From Mesostigma viride (taxonomy: Eukaryota; Streptophyta; Mesostigmatophyceae; Mesostigmatales; Mesostigmataceae): a DNA stretch of 24,713 nt. A model generated the notes under the pieces. It ran no database searches and was not told where the DNA came from. It worked only from the letters and a program-made list of their open reading frames with translations. Below are positions 15,662-24,713 of the stretch, piece by piece (position 1 is the first letter of the stretch; each line of letters opens with the position of its first letter). The position numbers and the translations under genes were made by a program. Location of the stretch: positions 30,001 to 54,713 of the forward strand of contig RPFO01002025.1 in NCBI GenBank assembly GCA_009746045.1, written 5' to 3'.

Positions 15662-18156
15662 GCCTGTCAGCCGGGGGTAACCTGGACAGGTCCTTAGATA
15701 GTACCCCAGATATTAATTTTTGCTTGCCTGTTTTTATAACCTCTGTAGGAGCTGAATCATCCCTACCACTACGTGTGCGTCCTCTTATGTTCTTGAATGG
15801 TGGTTTAACCGTCCCTCACACTGTTGTAGACCCCTTCTTGCATGCTGATGAACTCTTGAATGTCTCTGTGTTGGTAGATAGCGGTGCGGCTAGCTCCTTT
15901 GTGAGCGAGGCCCTAGTTAGACGTTTAGGACTAGTCCCTACCCCTCACACCAAACCCGTTACTGTTCATTATGCTGATGGTCGCACCAGTCATTCCCCGG
16001 GTACGGTGTCCCTTCCCATGGTTATACAAGGACGTACTGTCAACCTGACGGCCACTATAGGCCCTATCACTACCGCTGATGTATTACTAGGATTAGATTG
16101 GCACCAGGATAATAAGATTACTATTAATTATGATACCATGGTCATTTGGTTTCCAGATAGCTCTTACTGGGTACCTGAACGTCATTATAGATTGGAAAAT
16201 TTATCCTTGGTAGATATTACTCCTCCTACACCTGTTGATCCTCCTGTAAGACCTATACCTGAAGTAATAATGTCAAATGACGAATTACGTTCTGAATTAA
16301 AGCAAAATGGATACCTATTATGTATGTTCCTTCAGTTAGAAGTACAACAGATACCTAGCACTAACAATAGTGTGGATATAGATGTAAATACAGTGGATAC
16401 AATAGGAGTAGGATTTACTGAAAATGAAATAGTAAGATACATGGCTGTGATAGATTCCTCAAAAGTATTTGAAGAAAAGACTCCTTCTTATCCTCCTCCT
16501 CGTTCTGTTTTACACCGTGTAGTTATCAAGGACGGTGCAGTTCCTACGCACTCTCCGATGTATAGAATGGGCCCTACCGAGTTAAAGGAACTAAAACAGA
16601 TTTTAGTGTCATTATTAGAAGCAGGATTGATAGAGCCTAGTAACTCCCCCTACTCAGCTGGTGTCCTGTTAGTTCCTAAGCCAAATGGCAAGTTTCGCCT
16701 AGTTACTGATTATAGGAAGTTGAATGATATTACTGTGAAATCTAAATACCCTCTACCTCGTATTGACGATATATTTAATAAGGTTAAAGGTTCCACTTGT
16801 TTCACAGTACTGGATTGTGCGGATGGTTTTTGGCAGTTGCGGATAGCTCCTGAGGATTGCCATAAAACCGCCTTTGCTACCCCTTTTGGTCATTACCAGT
16901 TTAGAGTAGCGGCTATGGGACTCTGTAACTCGCCTGCCTCTTTTCAAATGTTAATGAATGAAGTGCTTAGACCTGTTATGGGAAATTCTCATCTTCCTCA
17001 GGTGTCCTCTGATCTAAAGGATCCCTCCTTCTCCTCTGTTTCTTTATCTGAGCATGACCGTTCTTGTGCTCAAGCTTACTTAGATGATATTCTTATTTAC
17101 TCTCCTGATTTTGAAACGCACCTACGTGATTTAAAGAAAGTATTAGAAATAATGGCTGAAAATTCTTTGTGGGCGCGCCGTGCTAAAGTGCGTTCGGGTA
17201 GGAGTGTCCCATTTTTAGGGCACGTTCTGTCAGATGCCGGGGTCGCTACCGACCCGGATAAAACTAAGTCAATTCAGGAATGGCCTACTCCTACCGACGT
17301 TAAAGGTGTACGTAGTTTCCTAGGAATTGCTTCTTACTATAGGCGTTTTATCCCGCGTTTCGCCACTATAGCAGCCCCTATTAATCATTTATTAAAGAAG
17401 GATATCCCCTTTGTTTGGAGTAGTGAGTGTCAGTCTGCTTTTCAGTGCCTAAAATCCCTACTCCTTTCCCCTCCTGTACTCATCCTACCGGATACTACTA
17501 AACCCTTTGTTGTGGCTACAGATGCTAGTAAAGTAGCTATAGGTGGTGTCCTTCTCCAGGATCAGGGTCAGGGCTTACAGCCAATTGAATATATCTCTAG
17601 GACAATGCTCCCTGCGGAGCGTAACTATCCCGTCCACCAGCAGGAACTCTTAGCGGTGGTGTATTGTTGCCACGCGTGGCAGCACTTCCTTAAAGGTGCT
17701 CAATTTGATGTCTGCCTGAATGAACCCTGTGAGCTAGATCCTTATAGGTTAGTTATCCAAACGGATCATCGTCCCCTTACCCATCTTCTCTCCCAACCCA
17801 ACCTTACCCCTCGGCAAGCGCGCTGGATGGAATTTTTAGCACAGTTTTCCCCTTTTAAACTTCAGTATGTCAAGGGTGTAGATAACATAGTACCAGATGC
17901 ACTCTCTCGTCGTGCAGACTATTCCTTCTTCGAGGACCTTGATGTTCTCAATATTACTCTAGTTCCTACTACTATGGGTGTAACCCCTTATGGTGAACTA
18001 CCTGATGATGATTCCTATGCCTACCTCTTTCATACAGCTGTTCGCATGCCTGATCTCCTTTCTCACGTAGGACTCTCTCTCCCGTGTGAGGCCCTTCCTG
18101 TGGCCTCGGTGGGGGGGAGGGGAAAAATAAAATTTCTATACCGCTTAGCCATATAG
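15649..18156 (+). CDS. pol: Pol part 1: protease, reverse transcriptase, RNase H
   Basis: The frame is open from the G run at 15640, so it continues Gag after a -1 shift. Counting from 15724: aspartic protease motif DSGAASSF at D52; RT with catalytic D364 (VLDCADGFWQLRI) and YLDD at 452-455; RNase H with D600 (ATDASK), E641, D681 and D725 (DALSRR). Between FQMLMNEVLRPVM and YLDD lies an extra segment of about 25-30 residues (SDLKDPSFSSVSLSEHD) not usual in this family. The frame stops at 18154-18156, after the G7 run at 18111, but the adjacent frame carries straight on into integrase. This is the enzyme that copies element RNA into DNA in virus-like particles. Confidence 0.93.
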   Translation, partial: GGTVGLSAGGNLDRSLDSTPDINFCLPVFITSVGAESSLPLRVRPLMFLNGGLTVPHTVVDPFLHADELLNVSVLVDSGAASSFVSEALVRRLGLVPTPHTKPVTVHYADGRTSHSPGTVSLPMVIQGRTVNLTATIGPITTADVLLGLDWHQDNKITINYDTMVIWFPDSSYWVPERHYRLENLSLVDITPPTPVDPPVRPIPEVIMSNDELRSELKQNGYLLCMFLQLEVQQIPSTNNSVDIDVNTVDTIGVGFTENEIVRYMAVIDSSKVFEEKTPSYPPPRSVLHRVVIKDGAVPTHSPMYRMGPTELKELKQILVSLLEAGLIEPSNSPYSAGVLLVPKPNGKFRLVTDYRKLNDITVKSKYPLPRIDDIFNKVKGSTCFTVLDCADGFWQLRIAPEDCHKTAFATPFGHYQFRVAAMGLCNSPASFQMLMNEVLRPVMGNSHLPQVSSDLKDPSFSSVSLSEHDRSCAQAYLDDILIYSPDFETHLRDLKKVLEIMAENSLWARRAKVRSGRSVPFLGHVLSDAGVATDPDKTKSIQEWPTPTDVKGVRSFLGIASYYRRFIPRFATIAAPINHLLKKDIPFVWSSECQSAFQCLKSLLLSPPVLILPDTTKPFVVATDASKVAIGGVLLQDQGQGLQPIEYISRTMLPAERNYPVHQQELLAVVYCCHAWQHFLKGAQFDVCLNEPCELDPYRLVIQTDHRPLTHLLSQPNLTPRQARWMEFLAQFSPFKLQYVKGVDNIVPDALSRRADYSFFEDLDVLNITLVPTTMGVTPYGELPDDDSYAYLFHTAVRMPDLLSHVGLSLPCEALPVASVGGRGKIKFLYRLAI
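18108..18132 (+). other. Internal polypurine tract (possible central PPT)
   Basis: GTGGGGGGGAGG (18109-18120) is identical over 12 bases to the tract next to the 3' LTR (22528-22539), followed here by GGAAAAATAAAA. It lies mid-element at the RNase H/integrase junction. It may prime a second plus strand; it is also the site of the frame break. Confidence 0.45.
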
Positions 18157-19793
18157 CGACTAGGTCAGGAAAGTCTTATGAAAACGTAGTCCCCCTAGGA
18201 CCTCCCCTTCTCTTCGGCAAGGCGGTAGGAGATCTCTTTAAACCTGTTCTGGATACTTCTGTAGCGATGCCTACCTCTGATCTTGAACGCCTTATTAGTA
18301 GATTTACGGCCACTGAGCCGGAAGCATTAGCTGCCATTGCTGCACATCCCCAACAATTAGGCAAGCACCCTTGTAAATTTGTAGGTGGGTTTTTATATGT
18401 GCAGATAGCAGATTCTCCCCCTCAATGGCGCCTGTATGTCCCTCCTATCTGTCGCTCCTCCTTGCTCTTTGAGTTGCATGACTTAGCTGCTCACCAGGGT
18501 GGTAAACGGGTACGGGACCTAGTAGCCCGCTCTTATTACTGGCCTTCCCTTTATAAGGATGTGGATGAGTATGTTAGAACTTGTCAATCTTGCCAGGAAA
18601 TGAAACCCAATAATGTAGGACAGATAGCAGAACCTAGGACCTTGCCTGACCCTATCATGCCTTGGGATTCTATCATGATGGATTTTGTAGGACCTTTTAG
18701 AAAGAATGATAGGGGCAATGCCCAAATCCTTGTGTTCATAGATCGTTTTACTCGTATGTGCCATCTTGTGCCGTGTCCTTTAGAACTCACCGCACGTGAT
18801 TGCGCACGCCTATACCTCAATAATGTATATAGATATCATGGATTGAGTAGGCAGTTTATTAGTGATAAGGATAAATTATTTACCTCAGATTTTTGGCAGC
18901 AGTTTTTCGCTGCCATCGGTACCAAGGTTACCTACGGTACTGCCTACCACTCCTCCTCCTCTCATTTAGTAGAGCGTCTTAATAGAGTAGTAGAAGAAGC
19001 GCTTAGGCACTATGTTAATGGCTCGGGTAGTGATTGGGAGGATTATTTATGTTTGGTAGAGTTCTCCCTCAACAATTGTCCCCAAGCTGCGCATGGATAT
19101 ACGCCCTTCTTCTTAGATACTGGGAGACAGCCCCTTACCCCTACCTCTCTCTTAGCTAGTCCTCTACGGGACAAGGATGATGTGTCCCGAGATACTGTAG
19201 AAGGTGTACAGTCCTTACTAGATAGAATGAAAACTGCTCATGACCACGCGATCTCAGGGTATCAAAAAGCTCAGGCTAAGTACCTTGCTAGGTTGCGTGC
19301 CTCCTTAGATAGACGAGCACCTGAGATAGAAGTAGGAGATCTAGTATTAGTAGAAGGCCCCCGTGTTGGCCGTTTTGCTCATAAGTTTGAAGCAGAACTG
19401 AAGGTCAAACTTAGGCCTGCCTTCTTAGGACCCTTCCATGTGTTGTCTAGGGTAGGAAATTTCTTGTATAAGGTCGATATCCCTACCTCTTGGCAAACGC
19501 ATTCAAACACCTTCCATAGGAGCCAGCTTAAACTGTACCACCCTAGTACGTTCGCTGGCAGGGAGTTAGCGCCTGCCCCTTTAGAGCATAATCCTGACAC
19601 TGGGGAAGTAGAAGACGAAGTAGAAAGCATCGTGGCCCATCGAGATATCAAAAAGGGCCGCGGTACCCAGCGTCAGTATAAAGTGAAGTGGATGTATGCT
19701 CGTAGTGAAGTAGATAAGGTTTGGTATACGGAGAGTGAGCTAGATGGGTGTAGTCGCCTGCTGCAGGAATATAAAACCCTGCACAAGCTCTAG
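18120..19793 (+). CDS. pol: Pol part 2: integrase with C-terminal chromodomain
   Basis: Open from 18120; the first ATG is 18267 (508 aa from there). Zinc-binding H71, H76, C106, C109; catalytic core D139 (MMDFVGPF), D200 (FISDKDKLFTSDFW) and E236 (HLVERLNR), spaced D-D-35-E. The usual HPQTDGQ loop reads HSSSSHL. A GPF/LGPFHVL.RVG..YKV segment follows near 390. Residues 452-502 form a chromodomain (VESIVAHRDIKKGRGTQRQY, VKW, LLQEY), which in chromoviruses steers insertion to marked chromatin; W/Y at VWYTE sits where WEP is typical. It joins part 1 if one base is restored in the G7 run or a -1 shift is used. Confidence 0.93.
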   Translation, partial: GKNKISIPLSHIATRSGKSYENVVPLGPPLLFGKAVGDLFKPVLDTSVAMPTSDLERLISRFTATEPEALAAIAAHPQQLGKHPCKFVGGFLYVQIADSPPQWRLYVPPICRSSLLFELHDLAAHQGGKRVRDLVARSYYWPSLYKDVDEYVRTCQSCQEMKPNNVGQIAEPRTLPDPIMPWDSIMMDFVGPFRKNDRGNAQILVFIDRFTRMCHLVPCPLELTARDCARLYLNNVYRYHGLSRQFISDKDKLFTSDFWQQFFAAIGTKVTYGTAYHSSSSHLVERLNRVVEEALRHYVNGSGSDWEDYLCLVEFSLNNCPQAAHGYTPFFLDTGRQPLTPTSLLASPLRDKDDVSRDTVEGVQSLLDRMKTAHDHAISGYQKAQAKYLARLRASLDRRAPEIEVGDLVLVEGPRVGRFAHKFEAELKVKLRPAFLGPFHVLSRVGNFLYKVDIPTSWQTHSNTFHRSQLKLYHPSTFAGRELAPAPLEHNPDTGEVEDEVESIVAHRDIKKGRGTQRQYKVKWMYARSEVDKVWYTESELDGCSRLLQEYKTLHKL

Positions 19794-19869
19794 TCGTAGG
19801 CCTTCTCCTCTCTTATGTTATGTCTGCTGTCGACGGGTGGTTGGTTGTCCCCTCCCCTCCGCAGCCGTC

Positions 19870-22164
19870 ATGACAGAGCCTACCCCTCCGGCTGAGAGCC
19901 CGCTGCCGTCCCTGCCCCTACCGGACCCTGAGCTGTATTTCGAGGCCCTTCCGGGCCGTTGGGTGTCGCGATCATGTTACCGGGGTGGCGTTGTGCAGCC
20001 GGCCCTTCAGGCCCAACATGCGAGCTTAGTCAGGGCGGCCCTCTTCGGGGTCACGTGGTATGGTCCTTCCCCTGATGAGCCGCACCAGCTTGTCCTGCAC
20101 GGTTTCGATGATGCCGGACACTGTTTGTTGGGGTGTGGTTCCAGCTGTCCCGCCTTGGGGCAGATAGATGCGGTTCTCCGGTGTTGCCGTGTGTTCTCCT
20201 ACCTCTCCACTCCTGTGGGCCGTACCTGCCTACGGGAGGTGTTCCCGTGGCTTCCAGCTGAGGGTGATGCTGAGGTAGACGAGAACCCCTGCGACCTTTT
20301 ACGGGCCGTAGAGTTCATGGAGATAGCTGATCAGTCGGCGGGACTAGCGGTTAGTGGTCCTACCCCTTCGGGCGCCCCAGCCGAGGTACATTATACTCCA
20401 GATTATTCTGCCTCGAGCGCTGCGTCCGCCTCCTCGGTGTCTGTCCCTCCCTCTCCGGTCCCGTCGTCCCCTCGGTCGACCCGGGATGTCGCAGTGGAGC
20501 CTACCCCTTCGGGTTTGCCTGATCCTCTTTCGGCGACGGTCTCGGCTATGCAGGCTCAGATCCAGTCTTTGACCACGGCGTTTGGGGCCTTCCTTGCGGC
20601 CCAGGCGCAGGTCCCGGCCACGCCGGCTGGATCCGCGCCCCCTACCCCTTCTGTCGCCCCGGCGACTACGGCTTCGCCTGCGCCCGCGGTCGCTGTGGTT
20701 CCGGCGGCTCCTGCGACTCCTGCTGCCTCTGCGCCTGTACCGCTCTACCTGCGCCTACGCGGGAGTCTCCTGCCCCTGTTAGCTCGCCCTCCGTCGCTGC
20801 TTCCGAGCCTCCTCCCGCTCAGGCGCAGACGTCGCGGGGTTTCTTTGGCGATACTAGCGGCTTCCCAGACTTTGGGAGGGTGGTCCTCCGCAGAGGATTC
20901 CGGTTCCTGACTGGGGCCTGGATGGTAGTCAATCTTATGCAGGACTGCCTGTCCCTACGGGCCCCATTTTCAACATGTGGCCTGAGGGTGCACCGGCAAC
21001 GGAGACCGGCGCGCCTGCGTCGTTGGTGGGTCCGTCACGGCCCTCTCTGGCTTCAGGTCCGGCGCGACCTCCTGTTTTACCAGTGCCCCCTGCGTCGGTG
21101 TCGGCTCCTGCCCCTGCGTCAGCCCCTGCTCCGGTCCCTCCTCCTTCGGCCTCGCGGTCTTGGCCGCGGTTGTTCGGTCCACCGGTCAGGATCCTCGCGC
21201 CACCCGCGCTGCCGATTCCCTCAGGGAGTTGTCCCAGGGTGATCGGGACAGGGCTCCTTCTGTGGTGCACGCGACGCCGGAGTCGCGTGACACGCCCATT
21301 CCGGGGTATGGTATGTCCGCACTCGCCTGCCGACAGTGTGACCTGCCGCGCGCCTCTGCTGAGCTTGCCATCTCTCCCATGTCCTATGGGTTCTCCCAGG
21401 TGTGTCGGGCGCCCGGGATCGTGGCCTACCCATTGAGACTGATCGGCCTCCGTTCGACATGGTTATTTTAGCTGATCCGGTGTTCGAGGGTGAGATCCTG
21501 GTCCGGCGCGTCCTGTATCGCTGGGCGAGGCGCCACAACGACTTGGACACCTACGGTGGGTTTCAGTGGGCTTACCCTCCCCCTCTGGGCATTATGGCTT
21601 CGGATGCCCTTACAGTAGAGTTTCCTGCGGTGCCGGGTGCGGCGTACACTACGGTCCTCCAGCCCATCCTTGAGTGGGATGCCCGCCGCCCGGCCTATCC
21701 CGGGCCAGGGTCTAGACTCCCGCGGTCACCCTCCTCCTCGTGCCAGCGACTACCTAGAGACATTCGGGTCGCGACAGTGTGTTCGTCGGTGGCGCTCCCG
21801 CGAGATTCGGCACATCCGGTTGTGGCCGTCCAACGTGGAGCCCCTGGTGGACCTGTTCTTCCCGACGGGTCTGCGCCCTCGGATTCGGTATCATTGCCTC
21901 CTCCTGCGGGCCCTTTGCCTGATCGCGGTAGAGCCTTTCCTTCGCCTCTTTGCCTGTGGCTTTCTGGACTGGGCCCGTGGCCAGGTCGTCCTCACGCAGC
22001 ATAGGTATTACTGGGCCTTCCTGGGCCTCTTTCCTGACGGCGTGTGGGCCGATGTTTTCCTCACTGTAGATAGGCATGACAATGTTGAGGATGTGGCTCA
22101 CTACCAGGCCTACCTGGAGGTCCTGCTGGCCTCTCGTGGCACTTACCAGACGGATGGCCACTAG
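19870..22164 (+). CDS. Extra 3' ORF of unknown function, about 760 codons with five frame breaks
   Basis: ATG at 19870 (MTEPTPPAESPL). The N-terminal about 170 residues are Cys-containing and globular-looking (RWVSRSCYRGGVVQPALQ; HCLLGCGSSCPALGQID; LREVFPWLP). Next is a long Pro/Ala/Ser-rich region with one short helix (AMQAQIQSLTTAFGAFLAAQ), then a C-terminal part (PPFDMVILADPVFEGEILVR; DYLETFGSRQCVRRWRSRE) with hydrophobic helices (LLLRALCLIAVEPFLRLF) and the end YQTDGH before TAG at 22164. Coding moves frame near 20740, 20873-20882, 21160-21176, 21395-21415 and 21708-21710, each a single-base change. It occupies the position of env in retroviruses, but no signal peptide or fusion motif is evident; it could be an accessory or second structural protein. 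Confidence 0.6.
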
Positions 22165-22527
22165 ATAGAGGGCCTTAGGCCCGACCTGAGGGTGTTGTCC
22201 CTCCGGTATGTAGAGTCGCCCTCATATTCTGGCCAGTTGGTTGGCTGTTCTTGGTCCTTAGCGCTGATGTGTTTACTCTGTGTGTCCTGCCCAGTGCCGT
22301 CCCCCCGGCCAGGACTCCGTTCCAGGCAGTTAGGGGAACCTACCACCAGGCTTGGTGCTGGCTAACCCTACACCACCCGGCGTGGTGGTGGAGACCGTGT
22401 GAACTATTGGTGCTTTGTATCTGGGATGGTCTATCGATTGTGTTGGTGTGTGCTGGGTGCGTTAGGATTATTTTCCTACCCCTCTGGTTCCCTCCTCTCT
22501 GCGTAGGGAGAGGGCTCCCTACCTTTT
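22165..22527 (+). other. Non-coding 3' region of the retrotransposon
   Basis: Between the 3' ORF and the polypurine tract. Contains a CACCCGGCGTGGTGGTGG / CCACCAGGCTTGGTGC stretch able to form stem-loops near 22350-22395. No ORF of note. Confidence 0.5.
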
Positions 22528-22539
22528 GTGGGGGGGAGG
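22528..22539 (+). other. 3' polypurine tract
   Basis: GTGGGGGGGAGG abuts TGTTACG of the 3' LTR: the expected plus-strand primer site. Confidence 0.85.
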
Positions 22540-23108
22540 TGTTACGTCGCGTAACAATTCGTTGTAGTTACGGACGTAAATTAGGTCCTTGGCCTCGGTT
22601 GTTCCTAGGTTACGTGCAGTTCTAGTTTGGACATGATTGTCCCCGTAACAGTACTGTGGTATAGTGGGTGCCTTTGGGCGCCGCGCCGCGTACTATATTA
22701 GTGGTCCTTATCCTTTTGTAGAATGTAGTGGACAGGCGTGCATCTGTGCACCTGCTTGTGTTTCTGTGTTCTGCAGGCGAGGGCCAGGTCGGCCCGAGCC
22801 TGTTGGACCGTTGGTGACCATTTATGCACGTTCCACTCCTTGTGTGGTCACTCGGCGTGTGTTAAGTGAATTGACACATTTAGGCTTGGGTCACGGCAGT
22901 GTAGTTGTGTTTCCTTCCTCTATTCCTGGAGTAAACGGGTTTTGGTAAATGGTTGTATGGCGTATTATAGCAACACTTACGTTAATGCATTGAGATCAGC
23001 TCCGTCACGTTCGTCTTTCGCCAGAGGGTTAAGTAGAGGAGGCCTGACCAGTTTAGGTAGTATCAGGCCCATTAGAGGTAGAGGTGGAGGTAGATATCCC
23101 GGCGTACA
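22540..23108 (+). repeat. 3' LTR, 569 bp
   Basis: Matches the 5' LTR from TGTTACG to CGTA(A)CA. Differences seen: about six substitutions and three 1-bp deletions, two of them at the very end (CCGCGGCGTAACA versus CCCGGCGTACA), so the 3' terminal inverted repeat is slightly damaged. Confidence 0.92.
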
Positions 23109-24713
23109 GCATCATCCCAAACCAAGCTCAACACACCCTAGAAGCCATATCCATGATTGCCCACAAGGGTAACAGACAGTCCACAGAGAAAGCAATGTAT
23201 CAACATGCTGCTGCCAAGGCTTCTTACCATGGTTACCTGCCTTGCTAGCATATGAAATAGGGCTCTCCCATTTTAGTGGAGAAGGCAACAAGACAACGAT
23301 ACCCCTACTACGCGCAGTTCCACCCATGCAGTATGCCCCTCAGAAAAACCACTGCCACCTTTTTTCCAGCGCAATGTGTTTGCCAAGAAACAAACTCAAG
23401 CACCTCTAACACAATGAAGCCTCTGCTAAGAAAGGCCGCGTCAATATTCACACAAACTGAGTGCTATTAGCAATTCCTTCCAGAAAACTCGAGCAAATCC
23501 TGACAACTTGACGATATGCACGGTCACGCTTTGACACATCCCAGCCATGCAACGTACATAAAAACATGAAGTGCCGAATCTGCGATGCGCAGCACGGAAT
23601 GGCATTATACCTGGCGCTAACTGCACGAAAGAAGCCGAAAACTTGCGTTGATAACCTAAAGGAAGCGAAACACATGGTCACGTTGATCACACGATGTACC
23701 ATTACGGATTGTCCTTCGCCCAGCGCGCAAGAAGACAACCTTCCATAATAATAAGACGCGCATCCCGCAGCCTGAGGTGTCTTAACGATCTGACGGAAAT
23801 CTTGCCAACCCAGCAAATTTTTTAAAGCTTTACAACAACGATTTAAAGCATCCTTGGCTAGGTAAAGCCATAAAACCTGACAATCACCGCGCAGGTGCAT
23901 TCTAATTTATTCCCTCTCGACGAAACATCAGATTGGACCCCGTGGCGATGGTCATCAATAAATCATCGACACTGAAAAAAACGCGAACTCCGCTACGAAG
24001 TAGTATCATTTACTCATCGTCTTAAGATTCGCTCAGTTTTCTGCATTCCGCGAGCTCTTTTTCTACTCTGCCTGAAAGCACGTCGCCATGGCCAGCTCGT
24101 AGGGTGCGCGCCCCGTGCACCCTTTTTCACGGTACGGACGGTACCCGGAATTTTTCGGCGCAAAATATTCGCTCCGGGACTCCCCTTAATTAATTATAGG
24201 TCGGATTGTCCCGATTTCCTGCCTGCGCTGGCTGTCTTTGATATATGGTTATCTCGCATAGCTGATTAATTAATCATAGCCACGGGCACCGAGGTAGCCA
24301 TGCTGACGGCGGATTCGAGCTCGTATTAACTTTACATTTGGGCACCGAATTCGGCTGTGAATACTGTCAAGAGACACAGCTATGAATTCACAACTGCTTC
24401 TCTTTCTAAGACGCACATGCTGATATATTTTACGAAGCTATTACGCATATCATGACGAGAAACGTCCTCGATCTGCGCAACGATCCGGCGGCTGCGCTAA
24501 GCCCTGAAATACGCCTGCTCTCCGGCTAGCTGCAGCTTCGCCCTCAGCCTGCCGGAAGGCGCCGAGACACTAGTCGAGCACTGGTGGTCGCTCATGGGTC
24601 CTCCTAGTTGCTGCCTCGCCCCTGCATCGCCTAAGCAAATTTTTTCTAATGAGATTAGCATAGTACTCCGTGGCATGCCTTGGCATGACCGCAAGTACTT
24701 ACTTACTTACTAA
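23109..24713. other. Right flank, no recognisable gene
   Basis: AT-richer sequence without convincing coding potential on either strand. Noted: an imperfect stem-loop GAATTCGGCTGTG...CACAGCTATGAATTC (about 24346-24389), two TTAATTAATTA-type words (24188, 24265), and ACTT/CTTA short repeats at the extreme end. It does not continue the 72-bp repeat that borders the retrotransposon on the left. Confidence 0.5.

Larger units (their letters stand above)
12312..23108 (+). mobile_element. Ty3/gypsy chromodomain LTR retrotransposon, about 10.8 kb
   Basis: Two near-identical LTRs flank gag, protease, RT, RNase H, integrase with chromodomain (the Ty3/gypsy order, with IN after RT-RNase H) and an extra 3' ORF. 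The chromodomain marks it as chromovirus-like. LTRs differ by only about six substitutions and three 1-bp indels by eye, so insertion is recent. The size is roughly twice a minimal chromovirus because of the long leader with an extra ORF and the 3' ORF. The five bases before the 5' LTR (GATGG) and after the 3' LTR (GCATC) do not match, so no target duplication is seen. Confidence 0.95.

Noticed and set aside
23448-23900. 150-aa minus-strand ORF in the right flank
   Set aside because: No domain, no promoter or splice context; length is compatible with chance.

Overview
The window is eukaryotic nuclear DNA. It has genes with short phase-0 spliceosomal introns (GTAAG...CAG, about 120 bp), a complete Ty3/gypsy LTR retrotransposon with a chromodomain, and a non-autonomous CACTA-type DNA transposon. 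That combination fits the green-plant lineage, perhaps a charophyte or other green alga. The species is inferred from style only and is not certain.

Bases 1-3100 hold three clear plus-strand ORFs plus a short one: a MYND zinc-finger protein (4-525), a small lysine/arginine-rich ORF (624-827), and two paralogous unknowns (992-1858, 2138-2872) sharing an identically spaced C-x4-C-KK-x8-C-x2-H motif. From 3095 a large multi-exon gene of unknown function runs to at least 12016. Its exons are 3095-3769, 3891-3947, 4075-4155, 4280-4786, 5228-6412 and 6669-12016, and all junctions are phase 0. A family of about 21-bp GC-rich, partly palindromic motifs (GTTGCG...GGCGTTTCT) is scattered through the spacers and introns of this region. 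Two introns have grown by tandem duplication of units carrying the motif.

The last exon of the large gene is split by a 3,515-bp CACTA-like element (8038-11552). Its ends are CACTAGGAACTC in inverted orientation, inside which lie mirrored arrays of GTGAGAAA subterminal repeats, each with a long palindrome. The element's own CAC TAG end creates an in-frame stop. Removing the element plus a 2-bp TT duplication reopens the reading frame into an acidic tail that ends at a phase-0 donor (12016/12017).

The following intron holds a 72-bp tandem repeat, into which a 10.8-kb Ty3/gypsy chromovirus-type retrotransposon (12312-23108) appears to have inserted. Its LTRs are about 570 bp and differ by eye at only about six substitutions and three 1-bp indels. 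Internal order is: candidate primer-binding site, an RGG-rich ORF across the LTR edge, an RNase H1-type hybrid-binding-domain ORF inside a predicted intron, gag with a zinc knuckle, protease, reverse transcriptase, RNase H, integrase, chromodomain, and an extra unknown ORF of about 2.3 kb before the 3' polypurine tract. The two flanks of the retrotransposon do not match, so the insertion site looks rearranged. The final 1.6 kb has no recognisable gene.

Many reading frames, in both the host gene and the young retrotransposon, are broken by single-base indels that mostly fall in G runs. This points to assembly error or recurrent slippage. Two of the retrotransposon breaks could instead be programmed -1 frameshifts.
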